A stretch of DNA of 64,000 bases from Amycolatopsis suaedae (GTDB taxonomy: Bacteria; Actinomycetota; Actinomycetes; Mycobacteriales; Pseudonocardiaceae). The notes below the pieces were generated by a model. It was not told the origin of the DNA, searched no databases, and saw only the letters and a list, made by a program, of their open reading frames with translations. Numbering within the stretch: position 1 is the stretch's first letter; each line of letters opens with the position of its first letter. This document shows positions 53,201 through 62,193 of this stretch, one piece after another. The stretch spans positions 124,001 to 188,000 of the forward strand of contig NZ_SFCC01000002.1 in the NCBI RefSeq assembly GCF_004214935.1, given 5' to 3'. The position numbers and the translations under genes are program-made.

Positions 53201-54498
53201 CCACGCAAACGCACCGCGCGGGCGGCCACGTCGGCCTGCGCCGCGGCGCGGTCCACGCGGGTGGACTCCCCGTCGCCGACCACCTGCTCACCGGCCACCC
53301 AGACGTCCCGCACCCGGCGCGAGCCGGCCGCCCACACCAGGTTCGCCAGCAGCTGGTCGTCGGGCACGTCCAGGCCGGTGGCGAACGCCGGGTCGTCCAG
53401 GTCGACGTGCACCACGTCGGCCCACCGGCCCGGCTCCAGCGCGCCGATGTCGTCCCGGCCCAGCGCCTCGGCGCCCCCGCGGGTCGCCATCAGCAGCGCC
53501 TGCGCCCCGGTCAGCGCCGCGGAGTCCATCGTGGACACCCGGCTGAACATGGCCGCCAGCTGGATCTCCTCCCACAGGTCGAGGTCGTCGTTGCTGGCCG
53601 GACCGTCGGTGCCGAGGCCGACCCGGACCGCCGCCTCCCGCATCCGGGCCAGCCGCGCGATCCCGGAAGCCAGCTTCGCGTTCGACCCGGGGCAGTGCGC
53701 CACCCCGGTGCCCCGCGCGGCGAACAACGCGATGTCCTCATCGGACAGATGCACGCAGTGCGCGGCCAGCGTCCGCCCGGCCAGCATGCCGACCTCGTCG
53801 AGCAGCCGCGGCACCGATCCGTGCTCGGCCCGCTGCCGCGCGTCCTCCTCGGCGGACTCGGCCACGTGGATCTGCACCAGCGCACCCCGCGCCGCGGCGG
53901 CCTTCGCGGTCAGCGTCAGCGCCTCGACCGGCAGCGTGTACGCCGAGTGCGGGCCGTAGCCGAGCTCAATCCGCTCACCCGGGCCGAACCGCAGGCCGTC
54001 GGCGTCGATCCAGCGGTCGGCGTCGTCCAGCATGGCCCGCCAGTCCAGGCCCGGCAGGTCCAGGATCGGCAGCCCGAGCACCGCCCGGCCGCCGGTGGTG
54101 AGCACGGCGTCGGCCGCCTGCTCGTTGTAGAAGTACATTTCCGCGCTCGTCGTGACGCCGCGCCGCAGCATCTCCAGCGACCCGAGCAGCATCCCGGCCC
54201 GCACATCGTCCGGCCGCAGTTTCGACTCGGCAGGCCAGATCACCTCGCGCAGCCACCGCAGCAGCGGCAGGTCGCCACCCATGCCACGCAGCAACACCAT
54301 TGGGGTGTGCGCGTGGGTGTTCACCAAGCCGGGCAGCAGGATCCCCGGCAGGTCGGTGACCATGGCGTCGCCCGGCGCCTCGGTGGCGGGCCCGCAGTAG
54401 GCGATGCGGCCGTCGGCGTCGATGTCGACGACGGCGTCACGCAGGACGGAACAGGCGGGGTCGGCGGGAATGACGACCGGGGCACGGAGGCGGCGCAT
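53197..54498 (-). CDS. Amidohydrolase (5'-deoxyadenosine deaminase/TrzA-AtzA type)
   Basis: 433 residues. Metal-binding LVNTHAHTPMVLLRGMGGDL (HxH), later HVAESAEEDARQ, AHCVHLSDEDIALFA, and LGTDGPASNDDLDLWEEIQL (catalytic Asp). The family deaminates S-adenosylhomocysteine, 5'-methylthioadenosine, 5'-deoxyadenosine and related compounds, or hydrolyses s-triazines. The substrate here cannot be told from sequence. Start is ATG 54498; it is 16 bases before the response-regulator stop, so the operon with the two-component genes upstream could be continuous. Confidence 0.9.
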   Translation of the reverse strand: MRRLRAPVVIPADPACSVLRDAVVDIDADGRIAYCGPATEAPGDAMVTDLPGILLPGLVNTHAHTPMVLLRGMGGDLPLLRWLREVIWPAESKLRPDDVRAGMLLGSLEMLRRGVTTSAEMYFYNEQAADAVLTTGGRAVLGLPILDLPGLDWRAMLDDADRWIDADGLRFGPGERIELGYGPHSAYTLPVEALTLTAKAAAARGALVQIHVAESAEEDARQRAEHGSVPRLLDEVGMLAGRTLAAHCVHLSDEDIALFAARGTGVAHCPGSNAKLASGIARLARMREAAVRVGLGTDGPASNDDLDLWEEIQLAAMFSRVSTMDSAALTGAQALLMATRGGAEALGRDDIGALEPGRWADVVHVDLDDPAFATGLDVPDDQLLANLVWAAGSRRVRDVWVAGEQVVGDGESTRVDRAAAQADVAARAVRLRG

Positions 54499-54513
54499 GC
54501 CCGACTTTAAGCC

Positions 54514-55164
54514 TTAGTCCATGAGCCCACTACGCCAGGCCCAGGCCGCGATCTCGACCCGGCCGCGGGCGCCGATCTTCGACTGCACCGAAGCCAGGTG
54601 CGTCTTCACCGTGGACAGCGAGAGGAACAGCTCCGCGCCGATCTCGGTGTTGGTCAGTCCGCGCGCGGCGGCCTTGACCACGTCGATTTCCCGCGGGGTC
54701 AGCGGCTCGGCAGGCGGGTCGACCTCGGGCCGGGCGGGCGCGGTGTTGAAGTGCTTCAGCAGCCGGACGGTGATCTGCGGCGACACCAGCGCGTCACCCC
54801 GGTAGGCCGCCCGCACGGCCTCGATCAGCAACGCGGGCCCGGCGTCCTTGAGCAGGAAGCCGCTCGCGCCGTTGCGCAGTGCCGTGTGCACGTACTCGTC
54901 GAGGTCGAACGTCGTCACGACCACGACCTTCAGTGGATCGGCGACGTCCGGCCCGGCCAGCGCCTTCGTGACGGCCAGCCCGTCCATCCCCGGCATGCGG
55001 ATGTCCAGCAGGCACACGTCCGGCCGCAGCTCGCGGGCCTTGCGTACCGCCTCGACGCCGTCCGGCACGTCGGCGACGACCTCGATGTCCTCCTGGGCGT
55101 CGAGAATCATCCGGAACCCCGTGCGCACCATGTCCTGGTCGTCGGCGATCAGTACCCGAATCAC
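54514..55164 (-). CDS. NarL/LuxR-type response regulator
   Basis: 216 residues from GTG 55164, whose GTGA overlaps the kinase stop. Receiver with Asp54 in VCLLDIRMPGMDG, acidic pocket IADDQD, Lys in GFLLKDAGP. HTH: LTPREIDVVKAAARGL and LSLSTVKTHLASVQSKIG. Pairs with the downstream-overlapping kinase gene. Divergent transcription from the ABC exporter suggests it regulates that exporter. Confidence 0.92.
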   Translation of the reverse strand: MIRVLIADDQDMVRTGFRMILDAQEDIEVVADVPDGVEAVRKARELRPDVCLLDIRMPGMDGLAVTKALAGPDVADPLKVVVVTTFDLDEYVHTALRNGASGFLLKDAGPALLIEAVRAAYRGDALVSPQITVRLLKHFNTAPARPEVDPPAEPLTPREIDVVKAAARGLTNTEIGAELFLSLSTVKTHLASVQSKIGARGRVEIAAWAWRSGLMD

Positions 55165-56891
55165 TCTGCCCCTTCCAGCGGCAACCAGGCCTCCACCAGC
55201 CACCCGCCCTCCGGCGACGGACCGGCCTCGAGGCGCCCGTTCAGCAGCGCGACCCGCTCGCGCATGCCGACCAGACCGTAGCCGCCCGATCCGCCGGGCG
55301 GGTTGGCGCTCCCCGTGCTGCCGTCGTCGTGCACCCGGATGTACAGCAGATCACCCGCCGTGCGCACCGAGACGTGGGCCAGTGACGCGCCGGTCGCGTG
55401 CTTGCCGACGTTGGTCAGCGCCTCCTGCACCAGCCGCAGCGCGGACCGGGACACCTCCTGCGGCAGGCCGGGCGGCAGGTCCAGCTCGACCTCGGTCGGC
55501 ACGCCGTGGCTGGCCTGGTCGACGAGTTTGCGCAGGTCCGCGGCCAGGTCCATGGTCGCCTGCTCGCTGAACTCGGTACTGCCGATCGGCGCGTCCCCGC
55601 GCATGCTCCTGACCAGCCTGCGCATGGCCGTCATCGCCTCGGTGCCTGCCAGCTCGATGCGTTCCAGCGCCTCCAGCGCGGCGCCCGGGTTCTGCGCGGC
55701 GACCACCTTCGCTGCCTGTGCCTGCACGACGATGCCGGTGACGTGGTGGGCGACGACGTCGTGCAGTTCCCTCGCCAGTGCCATCCGCTCGGACGTCTGC
55801 GCGCCGGCGACCGCGGACTTGACCACCTGCTTGCGTTCGGAGTCACGCGACTTCAGGAACAGCCCGAACGCCACGGCCATGCCGAGCAGCATGCAGGCGC
55901 CGATGAACAGCGACTGGATGTCGCCGCGGAAGGTCCGGTTGGCGATCACCGCGACCGCGACCCCGAACGACATGGCCGCGATGCCGCCCCACGCGCGCGG
56001 CGGCGATTCGTACCGGATCAGGAAGATGGTGACCGCGATGCCGGCGGCGACGGCGGTCAGCGGCAGCGAGCCGGGGATGGTGGCCGAGGTACGCCCCAGG
56101 CCGAACAGGTACACCGTCGCCCCGACGACCAGGAAGGTGCCTGCCAGCAGCACCGCGGCGGGCAGCCGCCAGCGGCTGGCGGCGATCGCGAGCACGGCGG
56201 CGGCGACCGAGCACATCGCCAGCGGGATGCCGACAAGACCCCTGCCGACCTGGTTGGTCACTTCGAAGAACAGCAGCAGCGACATCACGCCCATCAGCGG
56301 CCACTGCGCGCGGGCCAACCGGGTGATGACGTTGTCGTCGGACTTGCGGTCAGGTGAGCGTCCGACGAAACCGACCGCGACGGCGACGATCAGCATCACC
56401 AGGCCGAAGATCCCCGACCGCAGCACCGCGTATCCGTCGCCGCCGGTCATGTCGCGGCCGAGCACGGCGCCGAGCCCGCTGATCACCAGCATGGTCACCG
56501 CCACGAACGCGGCCCCGCCGCGGACTCCGCGCACACACAGGTAGACCAGCTCGAACCCGGCGACGGTCTCGGCGAAGGACACGTTGGCCAGCACCGTGCT
56601 GTAGGCCGGGATGTCACCCAGTCGAACGACCACAGTGGACACCATCATCGTCGCCGCACCGGCGAAGGCGGCCGCCAGCGGCTGCGTCCGCGCCCACAGC
56701 GCGCACCCGGAGATCGCCAGGACGCCGGGCAGGAACAGCAGGTCACGCAGCACCGGGCCGGTCTCGTCGACGGCGGCCGGAAGGATGATCGCCAGGTCCA
56801 CCAGCAGAGCGGCGAGCAGCACGATTCCCGGCGGGCCGAGCCAGCGGGCAGCCGCCGTGGCCCGCTCTACGAGTCTGGTGGCGGTGGACAC
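55161..56891 (-). CDS. Sensor histidine kinase, HisKA_3 type
   Basis: 576 residues from GTG 56891. About ten or more TM helices in the first 390 residues, with little extracellular loop, suggesting intramembrane sensing. Phospho-acceptor MALARELHDVVAHHVTGIVV; ATP-binding EALTNVGKHATG and VGMRERVALLNGRLEAGPSP. Open frame continues upstream to 57137, but those codons are low-complexity and the GTG precedes the hydrophobic start. The divergent ABC gene starts 173 bases away; that gap holds the promoters. Confidence 0.9.
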   Translation of the reverse strand: MSTATRLVERATAAARWLGPPGIVLLAALLVDLAIILPAAVDETGPVLRDLLFLPGVLAISGCALWARTQPLAAAFAGAATMMVSTVVVRLGDIPAYSTVLANVSFAETVAGFELVYLCVRGVRGGAAFVAVTMLVISGLGAVLGRDMTGGDGYAVLRSGIFGLVMLIVAVAVGFVGRSPDRKSDDNVITRLARAQWPLMGVMSLLLFFEVTNQVGRGLVGIPLAMCSVAAAVLAIAASRWRLPAAVLLAGTFLVVGATVYLFGLGRTSATIPGSLPLTAVAAGIAVTIFLIRYESPPRAWGGIAAMSFGVAVAVIANRTFRGDIQSLFIGACMLLGMAVAFGLFLKSRDSERKQVVKSAVAGAQTSERMALARELHDVVAHHVTGIVVQAQAAKVVAAQNPGAALEALERIELAGTEAMTAMRRLVRSMRGDAPIGSTEFSEQATMDLAADLRKLVDQASHGVPTEVELDLPPGLPQEVSRSALRLVQEALTNVGKHATGASLAHVSVRTAGDLLYIRVHDDGSTGSANPPGGSGGYGLVGMRERVALLNGRLEAGPSPEGGWLVEAWLPLEGAE

Positions 56892-57063
56892 CAGACTGAC
56901 GGTAGAGGATCGCGCGTACCGCGCACCCCGGCCATGGAGCCACCGCGGGGTCGGCCGATCGGCCGAGGCGGGCCGGGCCCGGCATGGCCGTCTGCCCGAA
57001 GTCCCGCACCCCTTCCGAAGGCGAGTCTTACCGCCGAGACAAACACGGAGGGAGTACGAGACA

Positions 57064-57777
57064 GTGCACGCCGAGCAACTGCAGCGTCCGAACAGGACAA
57101 CGGGAACACCGGTGCTGTCCGGGCGCGGGCTGGTCAAGCGCTACGGCACCCAGCACGCACTCGACGGGGTCGACATCGACATCGCGGCGGGTGAGGCCAT
57201 CGCCATCGTCGGGCCGTCCGGCTCGGGCAAGACGTCGCTGCTGCACGTCCTGGCCGGCATCCTGCGTGCCGACGCGGGCGAGATCCACCTCGCCGGCCAG
57301 CGCATCGATCAGCTGAACGAGAGCAAGCGCAGCCTGCTGCGGCGCAGCGAGTTCGGTTTCGTGTTCCAGTCCGGGATGCTCGTGGCCGAGCTGACGGCCG
57401 AGGAGAACGCCGCGTTGCCGCTGCTGCTCAGCGGTACGAGCCGGGGCGACGCGTTGACGGCGGCCCGCGGCTGGCTGACCCGCCTCGGCCTGCGTGGCAA
57501 GGAGTCCAGGCGGCCGGGTGAGCTGTCCGGCGGTGAGGCCCAGCGGGTCGCCATCGCCCGCGCACTGGCCCACCAGCCGAAGGTCATCTTCGCCGACGAG
57601 CCGACCGGCGCGCTGGACACCCGCACCGGCGGGGAGACCATGAACGCCCTGCTCGCCGCGGGGCGGGAAACCGGCGCCGCGGTTCTCGTCGTCACGCACG
57701 ACCGTGACCTCGCCGCCGCCATGCCGAGGACCGTCGCCATCCGCGACGGCCGGATCGACGTCGAGGTGCCGGTGTGA
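57064..57777 (+). CDS. ABC transporter ATP-binding protein (MacB/LolD-like)
   Basis: 237 residues from GTG 57064, preceded by GGAGGGA. Walker A GPSGSGKTS, signature LSGGEAQRVAIARALAHQP, Walker B KVIFADEPTGALD and HDRDLAAA H-loop. Its stop overlaps the permease start (GTGA) by 4 bases. With the FtsX-type permease it forms an MacB-like exporter or mechanotransmission machine, often for antimicrobial peptides or lipids. Confidence 0.94.
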   Translation: MHAEQLQRPNRTTGTPVLSGRGLVKRYGTQHALDGVDIDIAAGEAIAIVGPSGSGKTSLLHVLAGILRADAGEIHLAGQRIDQLNESKRSLLRRSEFGFVFQSGMLVAELTAEENAALPLLLSGTSRGDALTAARGWLTRLGLRGKESRRPGELSGGEAQRVAIARALAHQPKVIFADEPTGALDTRTGGETMNALLAAGRETGAAVLVVTHDRDLAAAMPRTVAIRDGRIDVEVPV

Positions 57778-60005
57778 ACCCGGTGCAGCTCGCCCTGCGG
57801 GTGCTGCGTGGCGACCGCCGTACCCGTACCTCGGCCATCCTCACCGCGGTCGGTGTCGCCGTCGCCACCGCGCTGGTTTTGCTGCTGGTCAGCCTGCCGT
57901 TCGCGACGGAGGCCAGGTCGCAGCGTGGCCTGTGGCAGGAGTACCCGCGCGAGTCCACGCAGGACAGCACGCCGACCCTCGCGCTGGCATACAGCAAGGA
58001 CTTCACCGGCGATCGGCAGATCAGCCGGGTCGACGTCGCGCGGCTGGCCGACGTCCCGCACCGCAGCCTGCCACCGGGCATCGACCGGCTGCCCGAGCCC
58101 GGCGAGGTGCTGCTGTCGCCGGAGCTGGCGCAGCTGGCCTCGAAACTGCCCGCCTCGCAGCTGTCCGACCGGTTCGGCGGCAAGGTGGTCGGCGTACTCG
58201 GGCAGGACGCGCTGACGTTCCCCGAGCAGCTGGTCGCCCTCGTCGGGCAGACACCACAGTCCATCGGGGACAACGCCGTGCCGGTACCGGCCTTCCCCAG
58301 CACGGGGGCGCAGGTCGACCCGTATCTGCAGCTGCTGTCCGGCGTCGGGATCGTGGTGTTGCTGGTGCCCAGCCTGGTGCTGGTGGCCTCGGCGGCACGG
58401 CTGACGGCGGCGCGCAGGGAGCAGCGGCTGGCCGCGCTGCGCCTCGCCGGTGCCACGCCCGGCCAGGTCACCGCGACCGTCGCGGCGGAGACGGCCATCG
58501 CGGCCGTCGCCGGTGCCGTGCTCGGCGTCGCGGCCGGTCCCGGGTTCCACCTGCTGGCCTCGCTGGTGCCGTGGGCGGGTGGCACGTGGCAGACCGACGA
58601 CTTCGTCCTGCCGGTCGGGGTGACCGTCGCCATCGCCGTCGCCATCCCCGCACTGGTCGTGCTGGCCGCCGTGCTCGGCCTGCGCCGGGTGGTGCGGCAG
58701 CCGCTCGGGGCGGCCTCGTCGCACGCCCGCAGGCCGCTGCACTGGTGGCGGCTGCTGGTGCTGCCGGTCGCCGGTCTGCTGTTCGCGCTGGCGCTGATCG
58801 CCTCGAAGGAGTCCGGCGCCGGGATCCTGCCGGTGCTGGCTGGGCTGGCGCTGCTGGTCGGCTCGGCGGCGGTGGTCGGGCCGTGGGTGACCTCGGCCGT
58901 CGGCGGCATCTTCGTCAAGCTGTGGCGCAGGCCCGCGGCGCTGCTGGCCGGCAGGCGGCTGCGGGACGACCCGAGGGGTGCCTACCGTGCGTCGGCGGGC
59001 GTGGTCCTCGCGGTGTTCGCCGGTTCGATGGCGCTCACCCTGCTGCCCAGCCTGGAGTCGCTCGCCGGTGGCGGACGGTCGTTCCAGGACTCGGTGCTCT
59101 ACATCGACACGTCGCCGGACAAAGCCGCCCAGGTCGCCGAGAAGGCCGGCGCCGAGCTGGACCGCTACGGCATCGCCGAGCGTCCGGTGTCGATCCCGCA
59201 GGTCAGCCTCAAGTACGGCAACACCGGCCAGTACGCCATGGTCATGCCCTGCGCCGACGCGGCGCGGCTCACCCGGCTCGTGCCCGGCGCCGCCTGCACC
59301 GGCGGGCCGGCGATCTACTCCGGCTACCCGGTGACCGCCAGGGACGTGACCGTGTCCGCCGACTACGAGCAGCCGGGCGTGCCGCTGACCCCGGGCACCG
59401 TGGAGCGGACCGTGCCGGCCACGGACAGCGACGCCCGTGGCGCGGTCATCGTCGAACCGTCGGCGGTGCCGGCCTCGGTACGGCCGGAAAAGGTGACCGT
59501 GGCCGTGCAGACCACCCCGGCCAGCCGGGAGGTCGTGCGGACCGCGCTGGTCGGCGCGGCGAACGGTGAGCAGATCGAGAGCAGGGAGCTGCACCTGAGC
59601 GACCAGCAGACCCAGCTGGCCGACCTGCGCAGGGTCACGGTGATCGGCCTGGTCGCGGCCGGGCTGCTCGCCGGATGCAGTGCCGCCATCGCCACCGCGG
59701 GTTCGGTGATGGACCGCAGGCGGACGTTCGGTGCCCTGCTGGCGGCGGGAACGCCGGTCCGCACGCTGGCGCGGGCGCTGCGTACGGAAGCCGCGCTGCC
59801 CGCGATGGTCGCCACCATCGGGGCAGGCGTGGTCGGGGCGTTCGTCGGGCTGGGGCTGTTCAGCATCGTCGACAGTTCGCCGGTGGTGATCAGTCCCTGG
59901 ATCCTCGCGCCGGTCGGGGTCGGCGCGCTGGTCGCCGTGCTGGCGGCGTCGGTCTGCACACCCGCGTTGAAGCGGGTCCAGGCCGAACCGCTGGCCGACG
60001 AGTAA
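57774..60005 (+). CDS. ABC transporter permease, FtsX/MacB type
   Basis: 743 residues from GTG 57774. TM helix TSAILTAVGVAVATALVLLL is followed by a large extracellular domain. Two FtsX domains: the first at ARREQRLAALRLAGATPGQV with multiple helices, the second near the C-terminus (TVIGLVAAGLLAGCSAAIAT; DRRRTFGALLAAGTPVRTLA-type segment MDRRRTFGALLAAGTPVRTL). Complete length. Together with the ATPase and the divergent two-component genes it resembles a Bce-like detoxification or stress module, but that is an inference. Confidence 0.92.
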   Translation: MNPVQLALRVLRGDRRTRTSAILTAVGVAVATALVLLLVSLPFATEARSQRGLWQEYPRESTQDSTPTLALAYSKDFTGDRQISRVDVARLADVPHRSLPPGIDRLPEPGEVLLSPELAQLASKLPASQLSDRFGGKVVGVLGQDALTFPEQLVALVGQTPQSIGDNAVPVPAFPSTGAQVDPYLQLLSGVGIVVLLVPSLVLVASAARLTAARREQRLAALRLAGATPGQVTATVAAETAIAAVAGAVLGVAAGPGFHLLASLVPWAGGTWQTDDFVLPVGVTVAIAVAIPALVVLAAVLGLRRVVRQPLGAASSHARRPLHWWRLLVLPVAGLLFALALIASKESGAGILPVLAGLALLVGSAAVVGPWVTSAVGGIFVKLWRRPAALLAGRRLRDDPRGAYRASAGVVLAVFAGSMALTLLPSLESLAGGGRSFQDSVLYIDTSPDKAAQVAEKAGAELDRYGIAERPVSIPQVSLKYGNTGQYAMVMPCADAARLTRLVPGAACTGGPAIYSGYPVTARDVTVSADYEQPGVPLTPGTVERTVPATDSDARGAVIVEPSAVPASVRPEKVTVAVQTTPASREVVRTALVGAANGEQIESRELHLSDQQTQLADLRRVTVIGLVAAGLLAGCSAAIATAGSVMDRRRTFGALLAAGTPVRTLARALRTEAALPAMVATIGAGVVGAFVGLGLFSIVDSSPVVISPWILAPVGVGALVAVLAASVCTPALKRVQAEPLADE

Positions 60006-60012
60006 GGGGGCC

Positions 60013-60052
60013 GCCTGGGTTGCCCTCTCGTCGGGGGGAGGGCAACCCAGGC
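60013..60052 (+). terminator. Terminator after the ABC permease gene
   Basis: 60013-60027 (GCCTGGGTTGCCCTC) pairs perfectly with 60038-60052; a 10-base loop separates them. It begins 7 bases after the permease stop and ends at the base before the first ATG of the GNAT gene. No U tract. Confidence 0.75.
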
Positions 60053-60607
60053 ATGATCGGCGCTGTGCTGAGCAGAGATCTGGGTGACGGCGCCGAGCTG
60101 CGCCCGCTGGAGCCGTGGCAGGCGGCGGAGTTCGCCGCGTTCGTCGACGAGGCGCGGGAGATCCTGGCGCCGTACCTGCCGTGGGCCTCGACGGTCGTCG
60201 ACGAGGAGTCCGCCCGGGAGTGGCTGCGGTCCTTCGCCGACGAGCAGGCCCGTGACGGTCGCCGCATCCTCGGGATCTATCTGGACGGGACACTCGTCGG
60301 GGGGATCACCGTCGTCGTCTTCGACAAGGTCCGGAGCATTTGCGAGCTGGGTGTCTGGCTGACGCCGTCCGCGCAGGGCCGCGGCCTGGTCACCCGGGCG
60401 AGCCGGGTGCTGATCGACTGGGCCGTCCGCGTCCGCGGCATGGCCAGGATCGAGTGGCGCGCCTCGGCGGACAACGAACGCAGCCTCGCCGTGCCCAAGC
60501 GGCTCGGCATGACCTACGAGGGCACGTTGCGATCGGCCTTCCCGTGCAACGGCGTCCGGCAGGACATCGAGGTGTGGTCGCTGCTCGCAGACGAGTGGAC
60601 CGGCTAG
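60053..60607 (+). CDS. GNAT family N-acetyltransferase (RimJ/RimL type)
   Basis: 184 residues from ATG 60053; GTG 60065 is an alternative if CATGAT (60052-60057) is a -10 and the mRNA is leaderless. Acetyl-CoA-binding strand-loop: ICELGVWLTPSAQGRGLVTR, followed by WAVRVRGMARIEWRASADNE and RSLAVPKRLGMTYEGTLRSA, the RimL-like pattern. Likely acetylates a protein N-terminus or small amine. It overlaps trmB by 4 bases at the stops. Confidence 0.88.
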   Translation: MIGAVLSRDLGDGAELRPLEPWQAAEFAAFVDEAREILAPYLPWASTVVDEESAREWLRSFADEQARDGRRILGIYLDGTLVGGITVVVFDKVRSICELGVWLTPSAQGRGLVTRASRVLIDWAVRVRGMARIEWRASADNERSLAVPKRLGMTYEGTLRSAFPCNGVRQDIEVWSLLADEWTG

Positions 60608-61314
60608 CCCGCGACCCGTTCGAAGATCAGATCGCGGCTGATCCGGTTCTCCTCGCGGGCCCGGTTCTCGAACTTCGTCACCGGGCGCCACGCCGGGCGC
60701 GGCGCCCAGTCGTCGAAGCGGTTACGCAGCAGCGGCTCGGCCGAGCACACCGCCAGCATCTGGTCGGCGTAGTCGGCCCAGTCGGTCGCCATGTGGAAGG
60801 TGGCGCCCTCCGCGAGACGCGACGCGACCAGCGCCACGAACTTCGGCTGCACCAGCCGGCGCTTGTGGTGACGCTTCTTCGGCCACGGGTCCGGGAAGAA
60901 CAGCCGCACCCCGGCCAGCGACCCGGGCGCCACATGCTCGGTGAGCAGCGTGACCGCGTCGCCGTGCAGCAGCCGGAGGTTGTCGACGCCGAGCCGCTCG
61001 GCACGCAGCATCAGCTGCCCCAGCCCGGCCTGGTAGACCTCCACCGCGACGTAGTTGACCTCGGGCGCGGCCGCGGCCAGCGCCGACGTCGTCTCGCCCA
61101 TGCCGGACCCGATCTCCAGCAGTACCGGGGCACGACGGCCGAACCACTCGGCGAAGTCGATCGGTCCCGCCGGCAGTTCGGACACCTCACGGCCCAGCCG
61201 CGGCCAGTGCTGTTCCCAGGCACGCTGCTGGCCGACGGTCATCCGCCCGCCACGCTGCACGTAGCTGACCACACTGCGCAGCCTCGGTTGCTGCTCGCTC
61301 TCCACCAGCCTCAC
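60604..61314 (-). CDS. trmB: tRNA (guanine-N7-)-methyltransferase
   Basis: 236 residues. SAM-binding LLEIGSGMGETTSALAAAAP, family-specific RLFFPDPWPKKRHHKRRL, ATDWADYADQML and TKFENRAREENR. It forms m7G46 in tRNA variable loops. In-frame ATG codons downstream of 61314 exist (61242, MTVGQQRAWE), so the first 24 residues are uncertain. Confidence 0.95.
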   Translation of the reverse strand: MRLVESEQQPRLRSVVSYVQRGGRMTVGQQRAWEQHWPRLGREVSELPAGPIDFAEWFGRRAPVLLEIGSGMGETTSALAAAAPEVNYVAVEVYQAGLGQLMLRAERLGVDNLRLLHGDAVTLLTEHVAPGSLAGVRLFFPDPWPKKRHHKRRLVQPKFVALVASRLAEGATFHMATDWADYADQMLAVCSAEPLLRNRFDDWAPRPAWRPVTKFENRAREENRISRDLIFERVAG

Positions 61315-61326
61315 GCTAGCCGGGAG

Positions 61327-61905
61327 CTACCTGACGGCCTCGAACTCCCCCAGCCTGGCCCGCAGGCCGGCGAGACCGGCGACGGCGATCGGCGCCGGGC
61401 TGGTCACGCTGTAGGCGGGCAGGACGTCGATCCAGCCGGTGTGCCGGTCCGTCGTCAACACGGTGGTGGGAATGCGGTTACCGGTGTTGCCGCCCTCCGA
61501 CGGCATGAACTCCCAGTAACCCGACTCGCCGTCGGCCGCCCACGGCACGAACTCCCAGCCGGGACGGCGGGTGAGTAGCTGGTGGATGCGGTCTTCGACG
61601 CGGAAACCGTCCTCACGGGACAGCAGTGTCCCCGCGGCCATGGCTCGTAGCCACCAGGGCGCCGGCATGGGCCCGCCGCTCGCGCTGGCGGCGTGGTAAA
61701 GCGCCAGCACCTGTTCTTCGGGTGCGCGGTGCACCCAGGACCGCCGGGCTTCCGACGGCTTGGTCGCGCTCGACGCGACCCGGGGCAGTTCGATGGCCTG
61801 CGACCACTCGAGATCGACCATCGGCTCCAGGCGGAGCTGTGGGGAATCGTGACGTGGTGCCGGGATCGTGCTGTCCACTCCTCGACCGGAATCCACCACC
61901 GTCAA
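61327..61905 (-). CDS. Protein of unknown function conserved-looking (192 aa)
   Basis: 192 residues from TTG 61905, which is preceded by GGAGGTGACAC at good spacing. No signal peptide or TM helix. Several Trp (WVHRAPEEQVLALYHAASAS; APWWLRAMAAGTLLSREDGF; GWEFVPWAADGESGYWEFMP) suggest a compact domain. No family recognised. It reads as a cytoplasmic protein of moderate size, 12 bases upstream of trmB in the same direction, so likely cotranscribed. Confidence 0.7.
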   Translation of the reverse strand: MTVVDSGRGVDSTIPAPRHDSPQLRLEPMVDLEWSQAIELPRVASSATKPSEARRSWVHRAPEEQVLALYHAASASGGPMPAPWWLRAMAAGTLLSREDGFRVEDRIHQLLTRRPGWEFVPWAADGESGYWEFMPSEGGNTGNRIPTTVLTTDRHTGWIDVLPAYSVTSPAPIAVAGLAGLRARLGEFEAVR

Positions 61906-62099
61906 GTGTCACCTCCGTAAGGCTTCCTAGGCGGGGTTCTGAACCAAATATCGCCTGGTCAGCGCGGCGTGTCCGGTGCTTGTGGGCGATCCCACAGGCA
62001 ATTAACGCGGTCTTAATGTCCCGCCGTGCATTAATGCGCCTCACGTTATATCGAATTGATCTTCGCGATTGTTACCGCGCGCGAACGGGTGATCACAGC

Positions 62100-62139
62100 G
62101 AAGGCCCGGGTCGCCCCCCGATAGGCGACCCGGGCCTTC
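62100..62139. terminator. Terminator after the ABC-2 permease gene
   Basis: 62100-62115 (GAAGGCCCGGGTCGCC) pairs with 62124-62139 around an 8-base loop. It lies 54 bases beyond the permease stop (minus direction). The gap 61906-62193 otherwise has an AT-rich stretch (61990-62075) with GCATTAATGC palindrome (62030-62039) and no ORF. Confidence 0.75.
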
Positions 62140-62193
62140 ATCCCCTGTCCGATCAGGCCGTCGCCGGCCCGATCGTGTTTCCTGTGGAAACGA

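Noticed and set aside
57309-60293. 994-codon minus-strand frame opposite the ABC permease
   Set aside because: Low-complexity shadow; the permease and its ATPase are intact on the + strand.
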